From NCBI RefSeq assembly GCF_035704785.1, contig NZ_DASSWP010000050.1:1-23548 (forward strand): 23,548 bases of DNA, read 5' to 3'. Source of the DNA: Gracilimonas sp035704785. GTDB lineage: Bacteria > Bacteroidota > Rhodothermia > Balneolales > Balneolaceae. Within the stretch, counting starts at the first letter, position 1, and every line of letters starts with the position of its first letter. The notes beneath the pieces are model-generated. The model saw only the letters and a list, made by a program, of their open reading frames with translations. It ran no database searches and had not been told where the DNA came from. Positions 1-7,365 of this stretch are shown in pieces. The translations under genes and the position numbers were made by a program.

Positions 1-2418
1 AAAAGTGATATCAAAATAGAATTGACCTATCAAAGTGCTGGCACCAAGTGAGAGTATGAGCCCCGTTATAGAAGCCATTACACCAAGTAAGACATACTCA
101 ATTACCTGTATTTTGATGACCTGCTTTTTAGAAGCCCCAAGTGTTCGCAACAGCACAGCTTCTCTGATTCTCTGAAACCTGGAAGTTGCTGCTGATCCTG
201 CCAAAACGATGAGTCCTGTTATAATGCTAAACAGACCTATGAACTGGATCACAAAGGTGATCTTATCAATAAATGCCCGTACTGTTTCCAAGACCTGGCC
301 TATATCAATAGCGGATACGTTGGGATACTCCTGAACTAATTCCTGTTGAAGTTTAAGGGAAGCTTCACGGCTATTGGTGTTGATAGTGGTCGCAAAAAAC
401 TGAGGTGCGTTTTCAAGTACGCCTGCCGGAAATACCATAAAGAAGTTTGGAGAAGGCTGATCCCATGTCACTGTTCGCGTACTGGCAATATAGGTTTGGA
501 TAGGAATACCCTGAACATCCCAGGTTAGCGTATCGCCAATAACGGCATCAAGGTCTTCCATTTGTTCAGCCTCTACTGATATTGGTACTATCTCATTCAT
601 CCCATTTACTTGCCCGATCCATTCTCCCTCGACCAGAGTTTCTGATTCCAGAAGACTGTCGCGATAGGTAGAACGGTATTCCCTGTTCAATGCCCAACCG
701 CGAGGATTTTTGGTGCTATCTGCATCAAGTTCATCTGCATCCATTCCGTTGATCTCCTGAATGCGCATAGTAACGATCGGTACATTTTGCAGGATCTCAT
801 GACCATTGGAAGTGATGATCTCGTTTACACCATCATTTTGATCATATTGAATATCATAAAGTGCGAGGTTAGGCAGATCTTCACGATCTCCGAAATCAAT
901 TTGTCCAAGCAGCATATCCTGAGTCAGATATAGAGAGCTGATCATTGTAACGCCTAAACCAAAAGTGAGTAATAGGATAGTGGTTTGATTATTTGGGCGG
1001 TATAAATTTGCCAATCCCTGACGAAGTTCATACGAAAAACCGGCACGCAGGAGTTTTCTGGAGCCCTTCATGATCAATTTGGCAAATCCGGTAAGTAAAA
1101 CAAGACATGCTACCAATCCCAGTGTAAAGAACATGGCAGGTATGATCTCACCGATCATTAGCCATGCGTAAGCAGTTATGAAGATCAACAAAATCGCTGA
1201 TAAAATGATCTTGGTCCTGTTGGTCAGAAGCTTGGTAAGGCTAATATTTACCGAACGGAGAGAATAAAGAGGGGAGATCTTTTTAACTGCCAATAATGGG
1301 AATAGAGCAAAGAGAATGGAGATCACTAAACCGGTACCGATCCCGATAGCTATTGAAGTCCAGGAAATGAAGAGCTCAATATCTACCGGCAGAAATTCCT
1401 GAACCAAGACCGGTAAATAAAGTTGAATGAGTGAACCAAGTGCCGCGCCCATGACTGATCCAAAGAGTCCCATTGCCGTTGCCTGTATTAGATAGATCAG
1501 TAAAGCTTGGTTAGATGAAACCCCAACGCAACGTAATACAGCCACGGTATTTATCTTCTGACGGATGTACACGAAAATGGAGCTGGCTACTCCAATGCCT
1601 CCCAAAAGCAGGGCTATGAAGCCAATAAGGTTTAGGAAGTTCGAGAGGTATAGAATGGCCTCCCCTACTTCTTCTTCTCGTTCCTCAACGGTATCAAAGC
1701 CAAATCGGATGCCATCATCCCTGAGGTCGCGAAGTCGGTCTTCCACCTCCACCATATCTGTGCTTTCGTGGAATTTGTGCCACGAAACATACTCAAGCCT
1801 GCTCCCACGCTGAAGCAATCCTGTGTCTTCTACATTTTCTTTTGGGATGAAGATTCGAGGCCCAAAAAAACTGGCAGCTACAGGCTGACCGGGAATCTCA
1901 ATAATTGCCCCTTCGATTTTATAGGTTAACTGACCGATCTTGACGGAATCTCCCGGCTGGAGATCGAATAAGCGCATTATCGGCTCATCTACAAGGGCAG
2001 AACCATTTTCCTGAAATTGAGATGCAGCTGAGGCAGGTTCGGTGACCAGATCTCCATAAAAGGGAAATCCTCCTTCGATAGCTGAGATCTGCGAAAGCCG
2101 TGTATTACCATTTTTGGGAAAGTATGCCATGGAGTTGAATTCCATGGCCGTGGAAACATCACCTCCCAAAGAATCAAGTACTTCTTGTAATTCGGGTTGA
2201 AAAGGGGCATTTCGGTCTACTTCCAGGTCAGCTCCGAGTAATTCTTTGGCCTGACTCTGAATACTTGAATTCAGGTTGGCACGGAATGAAGTTATCGAAA
2301 CCTGTGCAGCTACTCCTACAATGATAGCAGCCATAAACAAGAACAACTTTGAACGGCTGGAACGCGAATCGCGCCAAGCCATTTTAAAAGTCCAAAACAG
2401 TGATTTCCTTTGATCCAT
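1..2418 (-). CDS. ybbP: YbbP-like ABC transporter permease (FtsX/MacB superfamily), 3' end cut by window edge
   Basis: Inner-membrane subunit of an ABC system that works on envelope lipids or hydrophobic compounds rather than classical import. I translated the minus strand from the ATG at 2416-2418; the frame stays open for 806 codons to base 1. Residues 1-20 are basic and are followed by a membrane helix at about 24-42, then a large extracytoplasmic domain. A first FtsX-type membrane block lies at about 263-390, further helices at about 405-450 and 475-497, a second extracytoplasmic domain, and a final FtsX block from about 724. That block contains the motif REAVLLRTLGASKKQ, and the earlier block has the sister motif INTVAVLRCVGVSSNQ. 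This duplicated layout and the length (E. coli YbbP is about 800 residues) fit YbbP better than single-block LolC/MacB proteins. Probably only a few tens of residues are missing. It starts 5 bp after the ATPase stop, so the two genes are one operon. The true substrate is not visible. Confidence 0.9.
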   Translation of the reverse strand, partial: MDQRKSLFWTFKMAWRDSRSSRSKLFLFMAAIIVGVAAQVSITSFRANLNSSIQSQAKELLGADLEVDRNAPFQPELQEVLDSLGGDVSTAMEFNSMAYFPKNGNTRLSQISAIEGGFPFYGDLVTEPASAASQFQENGSALVDEPIMRLFDLQPGDSVKIGQLTYKIEGAIIEIPGQPVAASFFGPRIFIPKENVEDTGLLQRGSRLEYVSWHKFHESTDMVEVEDRLRDLRDDGIRFGFDTVEEREEEVGEAILYLSNFLNLIGFIALLLGGIGVASSIFVYIRQKINTVAVLRCVGVSSNQALLIYLIQATAMGLFGSVMGAALGSLIQLYLPVLVQEFLPVDIELFISWTSIAIGIGTGLVISILFALFPLLAVKKISPLYSLRSVNISLTKLLTNRTKIILSAILLIFITAYAWLMIGEIIPAMFFTLGLVACLVLLTGFAKLIMKGSRKLLRAGFSYELRQGLANLYRPNNQTTILLLTFGLGVTMISSLYLTQDMLLGQIDFGDREDLPNLALYDIQYDQNDGVNEIITSNGHEILQNVPIVTMRIQEINGMDADELDADSTKNPRGWALNREYRSTYRDSLLESETLVEGEWIGQVNGMNEIVPISVEAEQMEDLDAVIGDTLTWDVQGIPIQTYIASTRTVTWDQPSPNFFMVFPAGVLENAPQFFATTINTNSREASLKLQQELVQEYPNVSAIDIGQVLETVRAFIDKITFVIQFIGLFSIITGLIVLAGSAATSRFQRIREAVLLRTLGASKKQVIKIQVIEYVLLGVMASITGLILSLGASTLIGQFYFDITF

Positions 2419-2423
2419 ACCGA

Positions 2424-3137
2424 TTATTTAACCGCTGTTTCAGGTTGTTGTTCTACGGAAGAATCTTCAAGGATCTGCCCGTTCTTTAACTTGATAATGC
2501 GATCACATTTTTTGGCAAGCTCAAGGTCGTGCGTTACCAATACCAAAGTAGTTCCCTGTTTTTCATTCAGGTCAAAGATCAATTTCTCGATATACTCGCC
2601 GGTTTCGGTATCAAGGTTGCCGGTGGGTTCATCTGCGAATAAGATCTTAGGTTGATTGATGAATGCGCGTGCGATGCCCACACGCTGCTGCTCACCGCCC
2701 GAAAGCTGTGTAGGGTAGTGGTGACTCCGATCACCGAGTCCAACGCTTTCCAGTAGTTCTCTTGCTCGTTCGCGAACTTCTTTAGTCCCTTCACCACGCA
2801 ATTCCAAGGGCACCATTACGTTCTCAAGTGCAGTAAGCGTTGGAACCAGCTGAAAGGTTTGAAATACAAAACCTACATGTTGATTTCTTACCTGTGCTCG
2901 TTCATCTTCGCTGAGCGGATTTAATGGTATTTTATTGAGGGAAACACTTCCGGAAGTTGGTCGGTCGAGACCGGCGCATAGGCCGAGCAGGGTTGTTTTT
3001 CCAGAACCGGAAGGACCTACGATAGCACAAGAAATTCCTTTAGGGATAGAAAAATTGATGTCGTTAACGACGGTTAGGATTTTGGTTCCGCTTTGAAATT
3101 TGCGGTATAGCTGATGTACTTCGAGTATATTTGACAC
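2424..3137 (-). CDS. ybbA: YbbA-like ABC transporter ATP-binding protein
   Basis: Cytoplasmic ATPase of the YbbA/LolD/MacB type that powers the permease immediately downstream. Counting from the GTG start used here (237 residues): Walker A GPSGSGKTT at about 41-49, Q-loop VFQ near 93, signature LSGGEQQR at about 145-152, Walker B ILFADEPTGNLD from about 165, and the switch histidine in LVTHD near 203. The reading frame extends upstream to a TTG at 3188, but the GTG at 3137 (residues VSNILEVHQL) lines up with where family members begin and needs no basic N-terminal extension. Five bases separate its stop from the permease ATG. It is divergent from the esterase gene at 3431, matching the tesA/ybbA/ybbP layout of E. 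coli. ATPase identity is certain; the YbbA name rests on neighbours and order. Confidence 0.93.
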   Translation of the reverse strand: MSNILEVHQLYRKFQSGTKILTVVNDINFSIPKGISCAIVGPSGSGKTTLLGLCAGLDRPTSGSVSLNKIPLNPLSEDERAQVRNQHVGFVFQTFQLVPTLTALENVMVPLELRGEGTKEVRERARELLESVGLGDRSHHYPTQLSGGEQQRVGIARAFINQPKILFADEPTGNLDTETGEYIEKLIFDLNEKQGTTLVLVTHDLELAKKCDRIIKLKNGQILEDSSVEQQPETAVK

Positions 3138-3299
3138 GATTCTTTTTGTTTTGAATGATACCGACACAAACAACGGTTTATTGCACAAACATTCCTTTAA
3201 AAGTTGAGAAATATTTACGTTTACAGTTAAAGAATGTTACTGACGTAAGTTACCAAATCATAAGTCTGCTCTGATTCAGAACGCCAGCAGTAAGTAGTC

Positions 3300-3324
3300 T
3301 TAGATTTTAGGGTATGTAATCTAA
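3300..3324. repeat. Inverted repeat TTAGATT-N11-AATCTAA in the divergent esterase/ybbA gap
   Basis: Seven-base arms at 3300-3306 and 3318-3324 match perfectly with an 11-base spacer. The site lies in the roughly 290-bp gap between the divergent ybbA and esterase genes, where promoters for both are expected. It could be a regulator site, but AT-rich arms of this length occur by chance, so confidence is low. Nothing else convincing was seen between 3138 and 3377. Confidence 0.25.
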
Positions 3325-3377
3325 ACTGTAGCTAACTTTTGCTCCGCGTCAGAGTCAATTGAAATCTATATAACTAG

Positions 3378-3415
3378 AGTCAGTAAGGGCGCATGGCCAT
3401 GCGCCCTTACTGACT
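3378..3415. repeat. 38-bp perfect palindrome 15 bp before the TesA-like start codon
   Basis: The left arm AGTCAGTAAGGGCGCATG (3378-3395) is followed by GC and then the exact reverse complement CATGCGCCCTTACTGACT (3398-3415), so all 38 bases are self-complementary. It ends 15 bases before the ATG at 3431 and would fold into a very stable hairpin in the esterase leader. No T-run follows on either strand in the usual terminator position, and no gene reads into it from the left. Possibilities are an operator, an RNA hairpin that limits translation, or a copy of a REP-like dispersed palindrome. Confidence 0.9.
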
Positions 3416-3430
3416 GAAAAATAATATCAT

Positions 3431-4048
3431 ATGAAAATATTTATAGTCACCTTGTCCATTTTTTTCACCTGTTCATTGCAAGCACAAGATTCCGATGCCA
3501 AGACCATCCTATTTTTTGGTGACAGTATTACTGCCGGTTTAGGTGTTGATAAAAGTCAGGCTTTTCCCGCACTCATTCAGGATCGTATAGATTCTTTAGG
3601 GTTGAATTATGAGGTGATCAACGGCGGCTTAAGTGGAGAAACCTCTGCGGGTGGATTGCGGAGGATTGACTGGACCCTTCAACGTGATAGAGACATTATG
3701 ATACTGGAGCTGGGGGGCAATGATGGTCTACGGGGTATCGACCTGAATTCAACCAAAGCAAACCTTCAGCAGATCATAAATAAGGTGAAAGCGAAGAACC
3801 CGGATACGGAGATCATATTAGCAGGTATGCAGGTGCCTCCGAATCTCGGTCAGGATTACACAAAACAATTTGAGACCATTTACCCTGAATTGGCTGAAGA
3901 AAATGATCTACCCTTGATACCCATGATCATGGATAAGGTCGGTGGAGATGAAGAATTGATGCAAAGTGATGGATTGCATCCTACCCCGGAGGGGCACAAG
4001 GTAATTGCAGATACTGTTTGGGAAATTTTAAGACCAGTTTTAGATTGA
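3431..4048 (+). CDS. tesA: TesA-like periplasmic SGNH/GDSL esterase (arylesterase/lysophospholipase)
   Basis: Secreted serine hydrolase of 205 residues that cleaves ester or thioester bonds of lipids or small acyl esters. Residues 1-19 form a signal peptide (hydrophobic core FIVTLSIFFTC, cleavage after LQA). Block I is FFGDSITAGLG with the nucleophile Ser32; block II glycine is in NGGLSGET (about 64-71); block III is LELGGNDGLRG with Asn97; block V is SDGLHPTPEGH with Asp180 and His183. All four SGNH residues are present. The order and spacing are those of the TesA/arylesterase subfamily, and the gene is divergent from ybbA-ybbP, its E. coli neighbours. The ATG lies directly after the 38-bp palindrome. 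Exact substrate is inferred only. Confidence 0.93.
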   Translation: MKIFIVTLSIFFTCSLQAQDSDAKTILFFGDSITAGLGVDKSQAFPALIQDRIDSLGLNYEVINGGLSGETSAGGLRRIDWTLQRDRDIMILELGGNDGLRGIDLNSTKANLQQIINKVKAKNPDTEIILAGMQVPPNLGQDYTKQFETIYPELAEENDLPLIPMIMDKVGGDEELMQSDGLHPTPEGHKVIADTVWEILRPVLD

Positions 4049-4081
4049 TATTAGAAGCTTTCCACTCTAAGAAATGAACCC

Positions 4082-4104
4082 TACCTTTTAAGGTATTGAA
4101 TACC
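4082..4104. repeat. Two overlapping hairpins before the PIG-L gene
   Basis: TACCTT-TT-AAGGTA (4082-4095) and GGTATT-G-AATACC (4092-4104) share the bases GGTA, so only one can form at a time. They end 5 bases before the first possible ATG of the deacetylase gene. This could be a small leader switch or simply chance AT-rich symmetry. Confidence 0.35.
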
Positions 4105-4121
4105 AATAGATGGAAATTTTT

Positions 4122-5015
4122 ATGAAGCAATTATTATTACTTTCTCTTTTTATTTTATCTTCAGCTGGGGTTGATGCTCAGGATTCGCTACTCAGCTATC
4201 AACCCAAAGTGCTGTTGGTTACAGCTCATCCTGATGACGATGCACTATTTTCAGCCACTATTTTTAAGACTACAAAATTACTTGGTGGGATCGTTGACTT
4301 GGCTTTGATTACAAATGGAGAGGGTGGTTACACCTATTCAACACTTGGAAATTATGTGTACGGACTGGAGTTGGATAAGGAGGAAGTAGGACGGCAGTAT
4401 TTACCGGGCATTCGCAAAAAGGAATTGATGGCCGGCGGTGATATCGTTGGAATCCGGAATTATTTCTTCTTCGATCAGCCGGATTTCTATTACACCGAAG
4501 ATGTGGAAGAAACCCTCGAGAAGTGGAATAATGATTGGGTGCATGAGCGACTGGTGGAGATCTTGGAAAAGGGGGAATATGATTTCATGTTTTTGATGCT
4601 GCCTTTTGATGAATTCCACGGCCATCACAAAGCCTCTGCTGTGTTGGCTTTAAGGGCGATGAAGGAACTGCCCAAAGAAGATCGTCCTATTGCTTTGCAG
4701 GCATTTGTACGTAGAGGTGCCGATGATCCCGGTGTTTCGTTTACACAATTGGAAGGTTACCCCGATACAAGAGTAATGGAAGGAGAGATTTTCGAATTCG
4801 ATCGTAACCAGACCTTTGGTGCCAATGACCGGCTGAATTACAACATCATTGCCAATTGGGTGATCGCAGAGCACAAGTCGCAGGGAACCATGCAGTTATT
4901 GATGCAAAACAGTACGGGAATTATTGAACAGTATTGGTACAATGAGATCAACGGGAAAGAAGGGCTGGATAAAACCGCAGAGTTTTTTGAAGCTGTGAAT
5001 GCTGTGGAACCATGA
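4122..5015 (+). CDS. Exported PIG-L/LmbE-family deacetylase
   Basis: Zinc-dependent hydrolase of the PIG-L/LmbE family, whose known members remove acetyl groups from N-acetylglucosamine-type amides. The metal and catalytic motif AHPDDDA (His40, Asp42, Asp43, counted from the upstream ATG at 4110) matches the family AHPDDE except that the last acidic residue is Asp. The third ligand region is FDEFHGHHKAS (His170-His173). A signal peptide (MKQLLLLSLFILSSAGVDA) indicates export. The start is uncertain: the ATG at 4122 gives a normal signal peptide with Lys2 and is preferred, while 4110 adds four residues (MEIF). It lies 60-70 bp after the TesA-like gene on the same strand, so co-transcription is possible. 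Secreted members in this lineage usually have undefined substrates; I cannot tell whether it acts on a sugar, an antibiotic-like amide or a lipid head group. Confidence 0.88.
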   Translation: MKQLLLLSLFILSSAGVDAQDSLLSYQPKVLLVTAHPDDDALFSATIFKTTKLLGGIVDLALITNGEGGYTYSTLGNYVYGLELDKEEVGRQYLPGIRKKELMAGGDIVGIRNYFFFDQPDFYYTEDVEETLEKWNNDWVHERLVEILEKGEYDFMFLMLPFDEFHGHHKASAVLALRAMKELPKEDRPIALQAFVRRGADDPGVSFTQLEGYPDTRVMEGEIFEFDRNQTFGANDRLNYNIIANWVIAEHKSQGTMQLLMQNSTGIIEQYWYNEINGKEGLDKTAEFFEAVNAVEP

Positions 5016-5017
5016 GT

Positions 5018-5089
5018 TCGTAACTCGTTGATGGTTATTCGTGTATTCCTAAATACGAATAACCATTAACGAATACACCAATAACGACG
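5018..5089. repeat. Heptad-period repeats with internal inverted repeat in a convergent gap
   Basis: The gap between two converging genes is made of seven-base units: ACGAATA at 5055-5061 and again at 5069-5075, separated by ACCATTA, then CACCAAT and AACGACG, which reaches the stop codon of the leftward gene at 5090. The left half carries the mirror units, so 5026-5042 pairs with 5055-5071 with one G-T mismatch, including 12 perfect bases (5031-5042 with 5055-5066). The hairpin could end transcription from both sides, although no long T-run follows. Confidence 0.7.
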
Positions 5090-5854
5090 TTACTTAATAA
5101 AATAGCTGATGCTGATGTTTGAGCTAACTTCTACCGTTTGTTCAAAATCCATCATAGAAGCATCACGAGCAACTGACATCATTTCCATAGAACTTGCTCT
5201 TTGCGGAATACTTACCTGATGATCAGAGAAATTGATTTGCGATACATCTCCCAATGCAACTCCAGAGGTTTCTGCAATCAGCTCTGCGCGTTCTTTAGCA
5301 GCTTCAATAGCAGCGATCAATGCTTTTTCTTTTCCTTCTGAAATTTTAGAAGAAGAGAATTGACCGTTGAACGAGTCAAAATCATTTTCTATCAATGTAA
5401 GCTGAATTTTTTCATACAGTGAAAAATCATTGAAAGTAATGCTGACGGATTGATTGGTTGATGTAATGTATTCCTGCTCTCCACTATTATTATTGTAGCG
5501 ATTGCCGTTTACCCGCTGCCGATTCATACGGACGGGTTGGTACTTGATGTCTTCTTCTTTGATATCAAGATCTTCAAGTAATCCGGCAAGCAAAGATTCA
5601 CGTTTCCTGTGAAGTTCATAAGCTTCCTGAGGAGTTTCACCTTCCGCATTGATGTTTACATTGAAGATGATCAGGTCGGCCGGAAGTATTTCCGAGGCAC
5701 TCATATTTATGGTGATCGTTCGTTCAGAAACGGGTTGCTGAGCCAGGGTTGAGCAACTTATCCCAAAAAAAAGCAAGCTCACGGTTAAGGTGATCTTGCT
5801 CAGTTTATTACCATTCAATGCCATATTCGTGTTTGATCTTTTGAACTTCTGCAT
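5090..5854 (-). CDS. SIMPL domain (DUF541) secreted protein
   Basis: Envelope protein of the SIMPL/DUF541 family, named from mammalian SIMPL; bacterial members such as E. coli YggE are periplasmic and linked loosely to oxidative stress, with no established reaction. The hydrophobic segment ITLTVSLLFFGISC with TLAQQ after it forms a signal peptide; a lipobox reading GISC is weak, so either lipidation at Cys34 or signal peptidase I cleavage after TLA is possible. The body shows the family pattern: RTITINMSASEILPADL at the start, then a central KALIAAIEAAKERAELIAE helix, and a C-terminal VEVSSNISISYFIK strand. Two starts fit: ATG 5854 has AAGGA seven bases upstream, ATG 5824 gives a shorter n-region. 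Either overlaps the 3' end of the upstream gene, implying translational coupling. Last gene of a three-gene unit. Confidence 0.88.
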   Translation of the reverse strand: MQKFKRSNTNMALNGNKLSKITLTVSLLFFGISCSTLAQQPVSERTITINMSASEILPADLIIFNVNINAEGETPQEAYELHRKRESLLAGLLEDLDIKEEDIKYQPVRMNRQRVNGNRYNNNSGEQEYITSTNQSVSITFNDFSLYEKIQLTLIENDFDSFNGQFSSSKISEGKEKALIAAIEAAKERAELIAETSGVALGDVSQINFSDHQVSIPQRASSMEMMSVARDASMMDFEQTVEVSSNISISYFIK

Positions 5855-6425
5855 AATTTTTTCCTTGATTTAATTTAAAAATTCGGCTTCCTAATTGATC
5901 AAATTCATGAACATTGAAACCCGCTCTGTACCAACTTTCTAATACCTCTGAATATTGTTTATGTTTCTTTTTGTTTTTGAGGAGTATCCCAAAATTCGAT
6001 TCATTTCCATCAGTGGTAACCTGAAAATGAAGTAGTGTTCGTTGAATGCCAAAGGTAATTGACTTAATCAGGTAGATCCTGATCTCAGATTCTTCATTTA
6101 CATGAATAGGTGAAGAGGGATATTTTTCAGGATTCTTTTTTGGGTTAACGGAGATCTGTTTTGGAGAAATAACCACTTTTCCGGCATTACGACTCAGAAA
6201 AAGGGCGCTGAATGCGAATCCATAGCCAAGCACCATTCCCATCCCCATTAAAAAATCACCCCATTCCGGAATGTTGAAATTTAAATAATCGAGCGTATAT
6301 ATGCTAAGTAGGATAGCACATACTAAGCCCATACCGATTCTAAATTCAATCGTTTCAGTAAAAGATGGTTTTCCAGTAGTTTCATTTTTCTTAAGACTTG
6401 ATTTGAGCAGATCAAACTCATTCAT
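5808..6425 (-). CDS. Unknown two-helix membrane protein
   Basis: I do not recognise this 205-residue protein. Residues 29-48 and 58-78 are two membrane helices separated by a short loop that includes EWGD, after a polar 28-residue N-terminus. The remaining roughly 125 residues are soluble and basic-to-neutral, with strand-like stretches (KVVISPKQISVNPKK, SEIRIYLIKSITFGIQRTLLHFQV) followed by a helical end that includes ESWYRAGFNV and KIKHEYGIEW. The layout resembles small membrane proteins with a pleckstrin-homology-like cytoplasmic domain, but no diagnostic motif supports that name. Its ATG overlaps the stop of the upstream SGNH gene by 8 bp (ATGAATGA), and its own 3' end overlaps the SIMPL gene, so it is the middle member of a tightly coupled operon. 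Confidence 0.8.
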   Translation of the reverse strand: MNEFDLLKSSLKKNETTGKPSFTETIEFRIGMGLVCAILLSIYTLDYLNFNIPEWGDFLMGMGMVLGYGFAFSALFLSRNAGKVVISPKQISVNPKKNPEKYPSSPIHVNEESEIRIYLIKSITFGIQRTLLHFQVTTDGNESNFGILLKNKKKHKQYSEVLESWYRAGFNVHEFDQLGSRIFKLNQGKNYAEVQKIKHEYGIEW

Positions 6426-7137
6426 GATTCTGTAAAATTTGGGTTACGGTTGGCATTATTTTCTCCACCCACATTCCATACATTTCTGCTGAGGGATGGA
6501 GGTTATCCGAAGCCAGCAGATCACGGTCGTTTTCTGCCATTTCTGAAATGGGTGTAATATTTACAAAAGGGATACCATATTCTGTACTGATATTTTTTGC
6601 GATCTCATTATAGCTGGCAATCTCTCGTGTTACTTTTTCAGTATTGCGAAGCTTACCAAAAGGCGTAATCCCATAATTTGGAATGGAAACAACAAACACC
6701 TTTCCGGTGTCTCCGTTGGCGAATGCAATAGATTGCTCCAATAGCTCGCGAAATTCAGTTTTGTAAAGTTCAATATCTAATCCCTGGTATTGATTATTCA
6801 CTCCGATCAATAATGAAACCATATTGTATGAACTATCCGGGTTTTCGTCTTGAATGCCTTCTTTCAGGTCGGTTGTGGTCCACCCATTAGTCGCAATTAT
6901 TTTTGTATTGCGGACTGTTAAGTTATTGTCTTTTAGTAGGTCAGAAAGTTGCATCGGCCAGCTTTCTTCGACGTCAATACCCGTTCCAATGGTATAAGAA
7001 TCACCTAAAGCTAAATAGGAGACAGGCTCAATTTCAGAAGGATTTAGCCCATTATTTTTGGATTGGCAGTTTGAGAAAAGAAAAAATAGAAGACTGATTT
7101 GGAGAATTAAAAGAGCAGAATGGTTCAATAATTTCAT
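6418..7137 (-). CDS. SGNH/GDSL hydrolase lipoprotein
   Basis: Envelope serine hydrolase of 239 residues. The chosen ATG at 7137 begins a signal peptide (MKLLNHSALLILQISLLFFL) ending in FSNC, so Cys24 is a probable lipid anchor of the loose type common in this phylum; the frame also opens from a GTG at 7179 but that adds an unneeded extension. Block I ALGDSYTIGTG has Ser47; block II is ATNGWTTTDL; block III LLIGVNNQYQG has Asn114; block V ASDNLHPSAEMY has Asp211 and His214. The sequence is clearly different from the TesA-like gene 2.5 kb away, so this is not a recent duplicate. The block II TNGWTTTDL style is typical of acyl or carbohydrate esterase groups, but the substrate is unknown. First gene of a three-gene overlapping unit, divergent from the TonB receptor gene. 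Confidence 0.9.
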   Translation of the reverse strand: MKLLNHSALLILQISLLFFLFSNCQSKNNGLNPSEIEPVSYLALGDSYTIGTGIDVEESWPMQLSDLLKDNNLTVRNTKIIATNGWTTTDLKEGIQDENPDSSYNMVSLLIGVNNQYQGLDIELYKTEFRELLEQSIAFANGDTGKVFVVSIPNYGITPFGKLRNTEKVTREIASYNEIAKNISTEYGIPFVNITPISEMAENDRDLLASDNLHPSAEMYGMWVEKIMPTVTQILQNHE

Positions 7138-7214
7138 TTTAAGCAGGTTTTTAGGGATAATAATATATTGTGAGATCACTGTATGTTAAGGATTTAAAGA
7201 GAAATAAAAAGTAT

Positions 7215-7228
7215 TGAAAGCGCTTGCA
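7215..7228. promoter_or_regulatory. LacI/CcpA-like operator candidate
   Basis: TGAAAGCGCTTGCA matches the general LacI/CcpA-family operator pattern TGWAARCGYTWNCW at every position and has the AAGCGCTT palindromic core. It sits in the gap between the divergent SGNH lipoprotein gene (start 7137) and the TonB receptor gene (start 7366), so it could act on either or both. A related site is at 19754-19768 upstream of pckA. No LacI-type regulator gene is in this window. Confidence 0.55.
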
Positions 7229-7365
7229 TTTATCCCAAAAACAGACTTTTATTTAATTTACATTTAATTCGACTAAAAAAGATAATCCCTGTATAAGTGG
7301 GAATACAAACTTACAGATGGTTTGAAATTAGCCTGTTTAACAAAAAAATAAAAAGGATCAATACA

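Noticed and set aside
346..528. Small plus-strand open frames inside the permease gene (also 1565-1813)
   Set aside because: They are opposite a continuous 806-codon permease frame with clear membrane and FtsX blocks, and have no ribosome site or recognisable product.
3378..3415. The 38-bp palindrome as a transcription terminator
   Set aside because: There is no T-run after the stem on either strand in the right place, no gene reads into it from the left, and it directly precedes a start codon.
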